From Candidatus Poribacteria bacterium (GTDB lineage Bacteria > Poribacteria > WGA-4E > WGA-3G): a stretch of DNA of 64,000 nucleotides. Made by a program: the position numbers and the translations under genes. The notes beneath the pieces were generated by a model. That model was not told where the DNA came from. It was given only the letters and a program-made list of their open reading frames with translations, and searched no databases. Positions within the stretch are counted from its first letter, which is position 1, and each line of letters begins with the position of its first letter. Shown here one piece after another: positions 12,901-20,892 of the stretch. The stretch spans positions 39,501 through 103,500 of the forward strand of contig JAJECK010000074.1 of assembly GCA_022822085.1 (NCBI GenBank). The letters run 5' to 3'.

Positions 12901-14209
12901 CATGGGGAAAGCGACAATTTCTGTATATGGAGCAGACTTCACCGTCGTCGGTGTTTTAGGTATAGGGTTCAAGGATTTGACCGATAACGATGGTGAAGAA
13001 CTCACACCTGTGGATTACCAATTGATGCAACAGCAAACCAGTCGTGGTGGTACAGGTGATGAAACACTTGAGGGTGAACTTCAGAAGTACCTGCATCTTA
13101 CGCCAGACAGTATTGCCATTTTGCCTTATGAAGTTGTCATGAACCAAGGTGGAACGCTAAGAAGTGTTGCAGTCAATATGGAACCACAGGAAGGTGATCC
13201 GGAACTACTCGGGGCAATAGATAAGTTGGATCTCATCATGGCACCACTAATGAACCGCATTGCCCTTGATTTTTTCGTTGGACGCGACAAAGATACCTAC
13301 CTGTACAGCAGTATCGGTATGACCAGTTTTAGTGGTATGGGCAACCTTTTTGTACCTATACTGATTGCTGCATTGATTGTTTTGAATACAATGCTCGGTG
13401 CAGTTTATGAGCGTGTCCGTGAAATCGGAATCTATAGTTCTGTCGGTCTTGCCCCTACACATATTGCCTTCCTTTTCCTTGCTGAGGCGTGTGTATATGC
13501 TATCGTTGGTGCTGTGTTAGGATATCTGATGGGACAAGTAATAGCAACAACTTTAGTGCATTTCGGTTGGCTTGCTGGGTTAACCCTAAACTACTCTTCA
13601 ATGTCTACCGTCGTCGCAACTGTGATCGTGATGATTGTGGTGCTTCTCAGCACACTGTATCCTGCCATTAAAGCATCGCGGATGGCAGTGCCAGATATTG
13701 AACGGAAATGGAAACTGCCCGAACCTGAGGGTGATGTATGGCACTTCAACCTACCGTTTACCGTCTTAGCAGAAGAGGCACTCGGATTGAATGTATTTAT
13801 GCGCGACTACTTTGATGCACACGCTGATGAGTCGGCAAGTGATTTCTACACCGACAACGTTACTTTCAGTGCAGAGGAAGAGGATTCTTATCAGATCGGT
13901 ATGATGGTGTGGTTAGCACCTTACGATTTGGGTGTCAGTCAGTCTATTCAGTTTATCACCTCACCTGTTGGTGGAGAAGAGGAAGACCTTTACAAAATCA
14001 CTTTAGAGGTAAACCGTGAAAGTGGTGAGATCGCTTCATGGAAACGGGTCAATCGTCGTTTCCTCAATCTGTTGCGGAAACAACTACTGATTTGGCGGAC
14101 GTTTAGCGTTGACATTCGCGCAGAATTCCACGAAAGAGGACGAACTGAAAGTCCTGAAACAGCGGAAGGGACAGCAGGATTAGAACCGGTCATGACAACG
14201 GCTGATTAG
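6941..14209 (+). CDS. Giant LysM/degenerate M28 peptidase/coiled-coil/FtsX-type permease fusion
   Basis: 2,422 residues from the ATG at 6941 (GAGG 8 nt upstream; a TTG at 6929 is also in frame). Order of parts: signal peptide (1-24); M28 N-terminal region; LysM about 137-183; second LysM beginning about 211 but interrupted by three acidic DGIDN-type repeats (about 246-311, calcium-binding in appearance) before its last strand HIFIPKG; PA-like domain about 325-405; M28 peptidase-like domain about 425-500. In that domain the metal-ligand histidine is tyrosine (TAYYDAM) and the catalytic Glu-Glu is His-Phe (DAHFQGLAG), so it is probably inactive. A long charged coiled-coil region (about 565-1025) and a beta-rich region follow. 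From about 1640 there are membrane segments and a MacB/FtsX-type permease core with the family hallmark RVREIGIYSSVGLAP near 2145. The LolD-type ATPase encoded at 18249 is the obvious partner. Inferred role: cell-envelope ABC machine that anchors to peptidoglycan. Confidence 0.85.
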   Translation: MRNWIYIGLLLLVFCGNIPVSDAADGEKKLGLSEAAIQIRDEVSIRNIRKDLARLSSLETRVTGYPQAANGSKYIFDRFVEMGLKNVESREFTVTVPIDYGNSAIEILSSDGNVLQSFPLKSLWPNLVRTSLLADGIKHTVAAGETLEIIAENYAVSLTDIRTNPHNQFLPSPIVEGNTVFIPTGGLTGPLLYGDDAQLADFNGSNVGGFWYKLQEGDTLVSLARRFRVTQASITDDVLNGHLQKASDGIDNDEDGIIDEYGEIPLLSEILGWVTDGIDNNADSWTDEIPGDDSDGIDNNKDGQIDETGEFIAASESHIFIPKGAIILAEFNSGTRWINAAMLGASAVIFIEPETTIRGEAENKFLTVPANIPRFWISKTDAVQLKEILAAGAEVNVRLRGKMKWERRVGQNIRGFLEGGDPVLRDELVVLTAYYDAMSVVPAIAPGADPTCGIAVMMELVRLFGQPQYRPGRSVLFVAVDAHFQGLAGMRAFMEGIGQDIVGSATDSPGTPTLQGLRRGLSTDIIEFEELGRKLLLSIDRTVLVDLDADFYHGVHGIKDDLDSLSTTLEGLSTTRAQIDVLHRAQRDFSERQKKDAERNRKREKQGFTEEEKSRLNANLVRFEKEALQTTHFLRQIVSKLGQIRASALVTSKKAQQELIEDIALPIARLDTWAVDRLIRELDTNEIGGKYGTHPNYSYLLPVKNGSDYQVPTPDDLPSELNADIERLNRTLANWEMSDTRKFALMWTPDKILDRHLDLPTLRKARDARKTLANTTETKEEIISRERVLLQKVQENIKDNTLTENQIKDAITKLGSDRLHDLPSDIQTQYLTVSTQERIDTINSQLRQRLTEAEAAEAITKSEDGLIKDLGRDKQGIFEIALRNARLEQDRIQYLLETHDTLTREYLDEEVLILQSYLSSEELEQAKDARKRTAAYLTEAQILQAVKLNAAADVIALGNLTEKLPTLTSDLDAQTKELLRDNMLTLRNARFRNIQSRVEKMSRISEIEYNRKLAQIEAAVALQDLFNRYYTSLFCSIDLSSQSNQFGVFNKGWFYDQQPEFVLRREFASIGNKLADYAADADFGVRVRKLWRATDDQIRQAVMARQWSVASQISDKAALEGKTLETLLSAHYGKLTGLGGVSRLMRMQFEQWRNRGEPSEDMLKDMDYIRKEVERFIRNDVRSAKKSRKNSIRMREQLDAMLRLRHEDPDTFTEDEIEDIKTLISIVGLGGGTNFVNAISASGGKTWKTYIPGKIAFDSEVATLVGKTGIAFATIEDARVLTDTPLDTIDRVDLRQDGNLHQQAQTLASLLIQALRDPQMPTAARVGNFYCNLFGDVVEFDARESALPNKPVPYPIITLRRKHKTMMGVRGDLFTMGDNKGNFEVAGLAMEGRATRRLGGAQEVEAYILDSDSGDIVYAPDLGNYGAKLLPNKVPINTRRRGCRVVTFPCVSTTIYDLVDQRYLRTLRELEVYDALSDSPPEKFGVSKPWQQEGVSAAEPIALVYSEPQSRIKIGMAYGQIGKRLLLIKATKSGMKNPTLYTGEGFVVRENGSIRLTPYVVVRDMWWLDENRSRLYKRFGISSDRLDKLHQFADEYLNRAETALFQNDYQQALKLARAAWGYESRAYPDVKRTGNDVVNGIMFYLALLMPFAYFMERLIFGFPNIHKQILATFGIFLLVFYFLSQVHPAFQITTTPIIILIAFVVLALTVIVISIIVRKFEEQLEKIRQQGNKVYKADVGRLSASAAAFSLGISNMRKRKGRTILTCATLVILTFTVISFTSVRTFMRPNRTSLPQVTPRYTGLLIRDQYWRPLEEPVLNSILNDMQKTQISAGELEKLLAQKNNLLAKQGRPTLDIPTALDDLRENGFIVNVDEKPVLSVKNVVAPRSWYQSSGTGDQSFVQLTRSSNEQDLAPPTNTLTGEPLKFAANMLVGMSETEQFVTGINRYLQYGKWFDRADAENWPTEWPYAIVLPKGMADLLKITESDMGKATISVYGADFTVVGVLGIGFKDLTDNDGEELTPVDYQLMQQQTSRGGTGDETLEGELQKYLHLTPDSIAILPYEVVMNQGGTLRSVAVNMEPQEGDPELLGAIDKLDLIMAPLMNRIALDFFVGRDKDTYLYSSIGMTSFSGMGNLFVPILIAALIVLNTMLGAVYERVREIGIYSSVGLAPTHIAFLFLAEACVYAIVGAVLGYLMGQVIATTLVHFGWLAGLTLNYSSMSTVVATVIVMIVVLLSTLYPAIKASRMAVPDIERKWKLPEPEGDVWHFNLPFTVLAEEALGLNVFMRDYFDAHADESASDFYTDNVTFSAEEEDSYQIGMMVWLAPYDLGVSQSIQFITSPVGGEEEDLYKITLEVNRESGEIASWKRVNRRFLNLLRKQLLIWRTFSVDIRAEFHERGRTESPETAEGTAGLEPVMTTAD

Positions 14210-14244
14210 ATAAAAAACAATCAGACTGAACAAGGAGAACATCT

Positions 14245-14436
14245 ATGGAAAAATTAGCAAGCATTATCATTGTCATTGGCACTATACTTTGGTTAATCAG
14301 CGTTCTGTTCTTAGGTGGACGGTGGCAGTGGCAGATGTTCGCCGCGCTCGTTTTGACTGTCGGTATCTTCATCGCTCATTTTTGGGAAGAACTCAGCGAA
14401 GGAAAAGACAAAAAAACACCGAGAGATGATAATTGA
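14245..14436 (+). CDS. Small membrane protein of the transporter run
   Basis: 63 residues with a strong AAGGAG ribosome binding site. Two hydrophobic segments (about 5-26 and 31-46) are followed by a short charged tail ending EGKDKKTPRDDN. It lies 35 bp after the giant permease gene and 92 bp before the OPT transporter, so it is probably co-transcribed. No family recognised. A GGGGTT/AACCCC hairpin lies at 14477-14490 in the gap that follows. Confidence 0.75.
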   Translation: MEKLASIIIVIGTILWLISVLFLGGRWQWQMFAALVLTVGIFIAHFWEELSEGKDKKTPRDDN

Positions 14437-14528
14437 AGAGTATCAGTTCTCGGAGTTATTTAGCACGTTATATATCGGGGTTAGAACCCCCCGGACAAGA
14501 GTGTTTGTAAATAAGGAGAAAATACAAT

Positions 14529-16517
14529 TTGGCGCGAGAGAGAATCTCACAAGCAGATGAATGGCAAACTTGGGCACAACGTTACGACATAGAAGGCGGT
14601 GTCCGAACCTTTGAATCGGGTTTAACCGTCAAAGTGTTCTTCGGTGCGCTCTTTGTCGGGTTGCTCATGATGCCCGGTTCCATCTATCTGAGTTATGTAT
14701 CTGGTCAGTCTGGTGCAGCGGCTGCCCCGTGGGTTGCAGTTATTCTGTTCACCGAATTAGCCAGACGTTCATTCACGACGGCACGTCGTCAAGAACTCTA
14801 TATGCTGCTCAGCCTAACGGGGGCAGCGGTCGGTAGTGGCATGCAATATCGGAGTTTTATCTGGTATGCATATTTTATCAATACACCGCAGGCGATTTCC
14901 TACGAAATTGCAGACAAGATCCCCGCATGGGTTGTTCCCGCGGGTGATTCTGTAGGCGTCCTATCACGGAACCTATTACATCCCGATTGGTTGTTACCTA
15001 TAGGTGTCTACCTTGTGGGGAAGTTTCTTGGCACATTGCGGGTTGTCAGCGGTCAATATATTCTGTTCAGACTTACTGCTGATCTTGAACGACTCCCATA
15101 TCCCATGGCACCGATTACTGCACAAGGGGCAACTGCGTTAGCCGAAACAACAGGTAAACAGGAGACATGGCGATGGCAGGTCTTCTCTATCGGGTCTATG
15201 GCAGGTCTAATATGGGGATTCATCTATATCGGTGTTCCCGCTCTCACCGGTGTTATGATGAGTCAACCGATACAGATACTGAAGATTCCGTGGATAGACT
15301 TTACGCAAAGCATAGAAGGATTCGCGCCAACAGGTGTCTTTGCGCTCCGAACTGACTTCGGGCAGATGCTCTTCGGATTTGTCTTGCCGTTCCCGGTGGT
15401 GATGTCAGAGTTTGTCACCGCGATGCTGTCGCAATTTGTTTTGAACCCGTATATTCTTTATCCACAAGAAATATTGCATCAATGGCATCCTGGACTTGAT
15501 GTACGTGCAACTAATCTCTACAACGGACTGGATTTCTGGCGAAGTTACGACATCGGTAAGACATTTAGTCTCGGTCTTGTCGGGATGGCAGCCTCAGTTC
15601 CTATGCTTTTCAAACTTCGCAAAACACAGAAGAAGGCGGGACAACGCGGTTCACTTGCTACACCACCGAACAGAGGTGATTTCCCACTGTGGCTCATGGG
15701 TATACTATGGCTCATCGGTATGGGAGGATTTGTCTGGCTCATCCACTGGATGGTACCGAATTTCCCACTCAGTTTCTTACTCGGTTTTGCATTCTTATAT
15801 ACACCGATAAACTCATATATCACTGCACGGACATTCGGAGTCCTCGGACGCGATCTATTTGAAATACCGTACTTGCATGAGATTACCTTTATTCTCAGTC
15901 GGTACGAGGAAATTGATATCTGGTTTGCCCCGCTACCTGATGAAGATTACGGAGCAGGGACACAAGGGTGGCGTGTGCTGGAATTGACAGGAACCACTTT
16001 TACATCAAACCTTGCTGCAACATTGCTGATTATGCCTATCCTTATTATTAGTGGTATATTGGTACAGCACTTTATCTGGCAAATTGCACCAATTCCGAGC
16101 GCACAATATCCGTATGTTCAGATGATGTGGCCCATCAACGCAACAAATGAATGTCTGATGAAAACATCTCTGCGTGATGGTAATAGTGAAATCATACAAG
16201 CCATCCGCGGGGATTATGTTGCTGCAGGATTTACTTCAAGTCTTGCTATTTACGGACTGCTTTGGGTATTGAAATATCCTTCTATGTGGTATTACGGTAT
16301 CATCGGGGGAATCGGGGCTGACCCGGGTAGCATGGTCGCACGATTACTCGGTGCAATCATCGGTAGATTCTATATGATTAAGCGGTTCGGTTTGAAAAGA
16401 TGGTTTATGTTCAATCCAGTCCTGGCAGCAGGATTTGCCTGCGGTGTCGGATTGATAGGGATGGGTACTGTTGCAATTGCCCTTGTCTCCAAAGCAGTTA
16501 TTGTTAAACCGTTCTAA
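14529..16517 (+). CDS. OPT-superfamily (oligopeptide/metal-chelate) transporter-like membrane protein
   Basis: 662 residues with about a dozen or more hydrophobic segments. The early GALFVGLLMMPGSIYLSYVSG and GQYILFRLTADLERLPYPMA segments resemble the large OPT-like family found in Planctomycetes and Poribacteria. OPT proteins import oligopeptides or metal chelates in symport with protons; the substrate here cannot be told. The start is a TTG at 14529 with AAGGAG about 10 nt upstream; no ATG fits the N terminus. It sits in the same plus-strand run as the giant permease and the 315-residue unknown protein. Confidence 0.82.
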   Translation: MARERISQADEWQTWAQRYDIEGGVRTFESGLTVKVFFGALFVGLLMMPGSIYLSYVSGQSGAAAAPWVAVILFTELARRSFTTARRQELYMLLSLTGAAVGSGMQYRSFIWYAYFINTPQAISYEIADKIPAWVVPAGDSVGVLSRNLLHPDWLLPIGVYLVGKFLGTLRVVSGQYILFRLTADLERLPYPMAPITAQGATALAETTGKQETWRWQVFSIGSMAGLIWGFIYIGVPALTGVMMSQPIQILKIPWIDFTQSIEGFAPTGVFALRTDFGQMLFGFVLPFPVVMSEFVTAMLSQFVLNPYILYPQEILHQWHPGLDVRATNLYNGLDFWRSYDIGKTFSLGLVGMAASVPMLFKLRKTQKKAGQRGSLATPPNRGDFPLWLMGILWLIGMGGFVWLIHWMVPNFPLSFLLGFAFLYTPINSYITARTFGVLGRDLFEIPYLHEITFILSRYEEIDIWFAPLPDEDYGAGTQGWRVLELTGTTFTSNLAATLLIMPILIISGILVQHFIWQIAPIPSAQYPYVQMMWPINATNECLMKTSLRDGNSEIIQAIRGDYVAAGFTSSLAIYGLLWVLKYPSMWYYGIIGGIGADPGSMVARLLGAIIGRFYMIKRFGLKRWFMFNPVLAAGFACGVGLIGMGTVAIALVSKAVIVKPF

Positions 16518-16546
16518 GTGGAGTTACTTGATCGTGGGAAAAAGAT

Positions 16547-17494
16547 ATGGATTGGACTCTTTTTGGTTGGGCAGGCATTCAGTTAGAGCTCCCGACAACT
16601 TGGGAAATCAGTGGTATTAGCGGAGATGAGAAAAACGGCTATCTTCGGTTGGATGACGCTGAGATGCCTCGATTAGAACTCAAATGGGCAAAGTCACGGA
16701 AGAAGAAGCCTGACCTGCACGCCACACTTGACGAATACTTCAAATTAGTCCGAAAGAACTACAAACGCGGTGGAAATGTCTCATTTCGGAGAAACGTCGA
16801 ACTTATCAAAGATGAGGATTTTCTAAAAGACCGGACTGTTCTTGGTTTTAGTTGGAAAGGTGGTATCCGGGCAAATGGGTTGATCCTGCATAATCCGGAT
16901 ACTAAACGTATCACCATCGTCCAGGTTATGGGGAGACTAAAAGAGAACTGGCGACCGACCGTGCTTCGTATTTTCAAATCCATTTCTGACTATGGCGACC
17001 CGCAACACACGATCTGGAGTGCTTATGGACTCAGAATTACTGTACCGAAAAATTACAAGTTAGAAAGGCAGAAACTTCTCAGTGGCTATCTGATGTTTGC
17101 TTTCGCCAGACGGAAAACCCGAAAAATCTGCGTGGAACGCTACGGTCCCGCTGAAGTTTTACTGAACGAATATACTGAAGAACCCAATCCGTTAGAGACA
17201 TGGTTTCGTGCGCGTTACGCAAAAGCGATACGCGGTTATGGATTTGAAGTGACACCCCATAACGAACATGGAGATGAACACATCAGTTTTGTTGGTCAAC
17301 AGACCCGAGTCTATGATAGTGTGCCATTTTCACCTGTCCTAATCGTTGATAAAGTTCTAAAAAGGTCAAGACTAACTTTTATTATCAAACATTGCCATCG
17401 GACCAATCGGATCTATGTGGTGCAAACTATTGGACGTAATGAGACTTCCGAACAACTTGCACAACAAGTTGCAGAGAGTATCCACTGCCATTGA
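16547..17494 (+). CDS. Unrecognised two-lobed protein (315 aa)
   Basis: No family recognised. The protein seems to be an internal duplication: lobe one begins WTLFGWAGIQLELPTTWEIS and lobe two begins WSAYGLRITVPKNYKLE near residue 160. Both then run through a similar alternation of beta strands and a final conserved IVQVMGR or VVQTIGR strand near the end of each lobe. The 'polypeptide beginning with a short hydrophobic strand then LP..W' pattern is reminiscent of Mog1/PsbP-like folds, but that is only a guess. No signal peptide, so cytoplasmic. It begins 30 bp after the OPT gene and is probably in the same operon. Confidence 0.75.
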   Translation: MDWTLFGWAGIQLELPTTWEISGISGDEKNGYLRLDDAEMPRLELKWAKSRKKKPDLHATLDEYFKLVRKNYKRGGNVSFRRNVELIKDEDFLKDRTVLGFSWKGGIRANGLILHNPDTKRITIVQVMGRLKENWRPTVLRIFKSISDYGDPQHTIWSAYGLRITVPKNYKLERQKLLSGYLMFAFARRKTRKICVERYGPAEVLLNEYTEEPNPLETWFRARYAKAIRGYGFEVTPHNEHGDEHISFVGQQTRVYDSVPFSPVLIVDKVLKRSRLTFIIKHCHRTNRIYVVQTIGRNETSEQLAQQVAESIHCH

Positions 17495-17531
17495 GATTAA
17501 GATAGCATAGTGGATAGTCCGGACTAAATAA

Positions 17532-17647
17532 GTAGGTCGGGTAGAGGCACGAAACCCGACACGTGATGATTATGTCTATTATGTCCAAATCAACGCAGAA
17601 TGCGCGTTTGGCATTCTGCGGGTTTCGCTTCGCTCTACCCGACCTAC
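17532..17647. repeat. Palindromic GTCGGGT-family element
   Basis: The outer arms GTAGGTCGGGTAGAG and CTCTACCCGACCTAC are perfect inverted repeats separated by about 85 bp, with an inner GAATGC/GCATTC hairpin. The same outer arm sequence occurs at 63923-64000, and shorter relatives at 24401-24460 and 40941-41016. It splits the 315-residue gene from the PqqD-like gene. Likely a non-coding, non-autonomous mobile element or interspersed palindrome. Confidence 0.8.
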
Positions 17648-17693
17648 AAGTTTAACTTGGACTATCCAATAGCTTTCAAATTTGAAAATAAAA

Positions 17694-18158
17694 ATGATTA
17701 ACAAAGTTCTATACGCACTCAAACTAAAAAAACGTCCTGATGTAGACAGAAGTAAGGTCCTCAAAGCATTCCCATTAAGAAACCAGTTGATAACATGGGA
17801 AATGGACGATAAAGGCGAGGCTTCGCTTGTTATTCCGCAGAAAGAAAAACTGTGGATAAGACTAACAAGTAAAATCTTTATGTTACCCGATAAACGTGTC
17901 GTCGTGCTGGATAGCATCGGTGCGTTTGTATGGCAGATGTGTGATGGTAAACACACCATTTCACAGATTATTAACGCACTCCAGAAAAAACATCAATTGA
18001 CACGAAAGGAAGCAGAGACCTCACTTTTTACCTTTATAAAGATGCTTGGGAAACGGAATTTTATTCAATTTGCTATCCCAACAGAAGATAATCCGAATGA
18101 ACTTCCATCGCAAAAACCTGCACAACAGAAACGATTTGGGTTTTTATCTAAAGGATAG
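17694..18158 (+). CDS. PqqD-like protein (RiPP recognition element fold)
   Basis: 154 residues from the ATG at 17694 (a TTG at 17682 is also in frame). The segment VVVLDSIGAFVWQMCDGKHT followed by ISQIINALQKKHQLTRKEAE matches the PqqD winged-helix fold, with the characteristic 'W..DG..T' core. PqqD domains bind leader peptides for radical-SAM or other modifying enzymes, but many stand-alone copies lie beside ABC exporters without a known peptide. Here the neighbour is the LolD-type ATPase, 90 bp downstream. A basic N terminus (residues 8-16) and a proline/glutamine-rich C-terminal tail flank the domain. Confidence 0.8.
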   Translation: MINKVLYALKLKKRPDVDRSKVLKAFPLRNQLITWEMDDKGEASLVIPQKEKLWIRLTSKIFMLPDKRVVVLDSIGAFVWQMCDGKHTISQIINALQKKHQLTRKEAETSLFTFIKMLGKRNFIQFAIPTEDNPNELPSQKPAQQKRFGFLSKG

Positions 18159-18248
18159 ATAGTACTTCTTATTTTTGGCACAAACAGGAGACACTTTCTT
18201 GAAGTTAATGGCTGAATGCTGATAGTCAACAAAATAGGAGAAATAGGT

Positions 18249-19055
18249 ATGCAAACAGAAATAGGTGGCGGACAGCCAAATCTTGCAGAAACACCGAAGC
18301 GGTTTGAACGCATTCTTCCAAAAGAGAATACTGTCCGTGTCAGAAACCTCATCAAACGATACGAGATGGGGACACAGACTGTGGACGCACTGCGTGGCGT
18401 TAATTTCCAAATTCAACGCGGTGAATATATCTCTATTATGGGACCTTCCGGTTCGGGAAAATCTACCCTCTTTAATATGATTGGTGGATTAGATAAACCG
18501 ACCGAAGGCAGAGTCTATATTGACGAGGTAGACATCGCACAACTTGATGCTTATGAGTTGGCGTGGTTGCGTTGTCGGAAAATCGGTTATATCTTCCAAT
18601 CTTTCAATCTTATTCCAGTGATGACAGCCTTGGAAAACGTATCGCTTCCGATGATTTTTGCTGGCATGAGTGCAGATGAAAGCAGAGAAAAAGGCGTGGA
18701 TCTCCTCTCTCTTGTCGGGTTAGGTGACCGTGTTCAGCATAAGCCACTTGAACTCTCAGGAGGACAGCAGCAACGGGTAGCAATTGCACGTTCCCTTGCT
18801 AACGACCCTGCCATTGTCCTCGCGGATGAACCGACAGGTAACTTGGATACCAAAACGGGACTTGAAATCATTGACTTGCTCCGCCGCCTTAATGATGAAA
18901 ACGGGGTAACCATAATTACAGCGACACACGATCACAAGATGTTGGATGTATCAGACCGCATTTTCTATATGGCAGATGGTAAAGTTGACAAGATAGAGTC
19001 GCGCGATGAAATTGATCTCCACGTCGGAAGGTTGGACGGTCAGGAAGTCGGATAA
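18249..19055 (+). CDS. LolD/MacB-type ABC transporter ATP-binding protein
   Basis: 268 residues from the ATG at 18249 (AGGAG 10 nt upstream; an ATG at 18216 lacks a site). Walker [11 protein letters not shown]-loop FQSFNLIP, signature [15 protein letters not shown], Walker [13 protein letters not shown] and switch histidine THD are all present. The [16 protein letters not shown] and [12 protein letters not shown] wording is that of the LolD/MacB/FtsE group, which pairs with FtsX-type permeases. The giant permease at 6941-14209 is the only FtsX-type protein in the window and is the probable partner. About 30 extra N-terminal residues precede the domain. Confidence 0.95.
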   Translation: MQTEIGGGQPNLAETPKRFERILPKENTVRVRNLIKRYEMGTQTVDALRGVNFQIQRGEYISIMGPSGSGKSTLFNMIGGLDKPTEGRVYIDEVDIAQLDAYELAWLRCRKIGYIFQSFNLIPVMTALENVSLPMIFAGMSADESREKGVDLLSLVGLGDRVQHKPLELSGGQQQRVAIARSLANDPAIVLADEPTGNLDTKTGLEIIDLLRRLNDENGVTIITATHDHKMLDVSDRIFYMADGKVDKIESRDEIDLHVGRLDGQEVG

Positions 19056-19063
19056 ACACTCAA

Positions 19064-20185
19064 ATGTCCATCTACGAACGTTTAGGCATCCGAACAGTCA
19101 TCAATGGAAACGCAACATTAACACGGCTCGGTGGTTCTATCATGCCGCCTGAAGTCGTTGCTGCGATGGTAGATGCATCAAAGCATTTTGTAGACATCAT
19201 TGAACTTCAGAAAAGAGTAGGAGAAGAATTAGCAAAACTCACCCATAACGAAGCAGCCTACGTCTCCAATGGTGCTGCGGCAGCCTTAACGCTCAGCACG
19301 GCAGCGTGTATCACTGGACTTGACGCTACTAAACGTGCAAAATTACCCCATCTTGACAATACAATGAAAAGCGAAGTCATCGTGCATCGGCACGGTAGAG
19401 TAGGGTACGATTTTGCTGTGCAGATGGTCGGTGTGCAATTTGTAGAGATAGGGAACGAAAACGGCACTACTCCAGAAGAACTGGAAAACGCTATCACCGA
19501 CAAAACCGCTGCGATCTTCTACTTTGCAAATCCGAGTAGAGAACACTTGTGGGTACCTTACGAGAAAGGCATTGAAATAGCAAAAAAGCACGGTGTGCCC
19601 TTAATCGTGGATGCAGCAGCACAGTTACCTCCACCAGAAAATCTGTGGCGTTTTACACATAAGGGAGCAGATTTGGCAATGTTTAGTGGAGGCAAAGGGT
19701 TGTGTGGTCCACAAAGTAGCGGGTTGATTGTCGGCAAAAAGTCATTGATAGACGCAATTGCATTCAACGGACCGCCCCATCCCTTTATCGGTAGAGGTAT
19801 GAAGGTCGGGAAAGAAGAGATGGTTGGATTGCTGGCAGCCGTGGAGTGGTATCTGAATCAGGATCACGACCAGTTAATGCAATCCTACGAAGACCAAGTT
19901 ATGGACTTTGCTGAAGTTTTTGAGGACATAAACGGTGTTACTGTCTATCGCAGTTTTCCATCGGAAGCAGGACAACCGATGCCACGCACAGAAATCCGAT
20001 TTGACGCAGAACAACTCGGCATAACACGCGACCAAATTCTCCGCCACCTACAAAATGGAGAACCTTCTATTGACATTGCTGCCGCAGGGGCACACGGTGT
20101 TCTTATAAATGGACAAACCCTCATGCAAGGAGAAGTAGAAATCATTGCACATAAAATAAAGGAGATACTCAATAAAATAACATGA
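19064..20185 (+). CDS. SelA-like PLP-dependent enzyme (L-seryl-tRNA(Sec) transferase superfamily)
   Basis: 373 residues. The fold-type I PLP enzyme signature is clear: FSGGKGLCGPQSSG carries the Schiff-base lysine, and LIVDAAAQLPPPENL the aspartate. The start MSIYERLGIRTVINGNATLTRLGG is typical of the SelA/DgaE-like group (COG1921), which includes D-glucosaminate-6-phosphate ammonia-lyase-type enzymes as well as selenocysteine synthase. There is no selB, selC or selD in the window and the protein is shorter than true SelA (about 460 residues), so an ammonia-lyase or aldolase-type catabolic role is more likely. It starts 8 bp after the ATPase gene and overlaps the next gene by 4 bp (ATGA). Confidence 0.88.
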   Translation: MSIYERLGIRTVINGNATLTRLGGSIMPPEVVAAMVDASKHFVDIIELQKRVGEELAKLTHNEAAYVSNGAAAALTLSTAACITGLDATKRAKLPHLDNTMKSEVIVHRHGRVGYDFAVQMVGVQFVEIGNENGTTPEELENAITDKTAAIFYFANPSREHLWVPYEKGIEIAKKHGVPLIVDAAAQLPPPENLWRFTHKGADLAMFSGGKGLCGPQSSGLIVGKKSLIDAIAFNGPPHPFIGRGMKVGKEEMVGLLAAVEWYLNQDHDQLMQSYEDQVMDFAEVFEDINGVTVYRSFPSEAGQPMPRTEIRFDAEQLGITRDQILRHLQNGEPSIDIAAAGAHGVLINGQTLMQGEVEIIAHKIKEILNKIT

Positions 20186-20892
20186 AACTCAACAACGGTA
20201 TACGAATGACATGGCTCGGACATGCCACATTTAAATTTGAGACCGAAGGGAACACTTTCTTACTTGACCCGTGGGTTGATAGCAACCCCGCTTGTCCCGA
20301 TGAACTCAAAACCTTTGACAGTCTTGATGTGATGTATATCACACACGGACATTGGGATCACATGTCGGATGCTGTCCCCATAGCAAAAGAACACTCTCCC
20401 ACAGTGGTTGCTATGATCGAAGTGGCAAAATACCTTGAAAGTAAGGGGGTTGAAAACACAATCGGCATGAATAAGGGAGGGACAGTCTCAGTAAATGGTG
20501 TGAAGGCAACGATGGTTCCAGCAAGCCATAGCAGTAGTACTATAGAAGAAGATGGCACAATCGTCTATCTCGGTGAATCTACGGGGTTTGTGCTTGAATT
20601 CGCAAACGGATATAAGATATACCACGCAGGGGATACTTGTGTGTTCGGTGACATGCGAATTATTGGTGAGATTTATCAACCGGACTTGGCATTGCTCCCT
20701 ATTGGCGGGCATTTCACAATGGATCCACGTGAAGCTGCCTATGCAGCACAATTGCTCAACGTGCCTGCAATTATGCCCATGCATTACGGCACATTTCCTT
20801 TGTTGACAGGAACGGTTGATGAATTCCGTAAATTGACAGCATCTCTGAATGTGGAGATTGTTGAATTGGAGGTAGGCGAAACTTTAGATTAA
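20182..20892 (+). CDS. UPF0173 metallo-beta-lactamase-fold hydrolase
   Basis: 236 residues, the usual size for the UPF0173/YtkL family. Metal ligands are visible in TWLGHATFKF, THGHWDHMSD (the HxHxDH motif) and HAGDTCVFGDM; PIGGHFTMDP and MPMHYGTFPLL complete the site. Substrate unknown for the family. The ATGA overlap with the SelA-like gene indicates translational coupling. The last 9 bp overlap the convergent galU gene. Confidence 0.93.
   Translation: MKLNNGIRMTWLGHATFKFETEGNTFLLDPWVDSNPACPDELKTFDSLDVMYITHGHWDHMSDAVPIAKEHSPTVVAMIEVAKYLESKGVENTIGMNKGGTVSVNGVKATMVPASHSSSTIEEDGTIVYLGESTGFVLEFANGYKIYHAGDTCVFGDMRIIGEIYQPDLALLPIGGHFTMDPREAAYAAQLLNVPAIMPMHYGTFPLLTGTVDEFRKLTASLNVEIVELEVGETLD

Noticed and set aside
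19064..20185. Selenocysteine synthase SelA
   Set aside because: Length, sequence and absence of sel partners favour the SelA-like catabolic branch.
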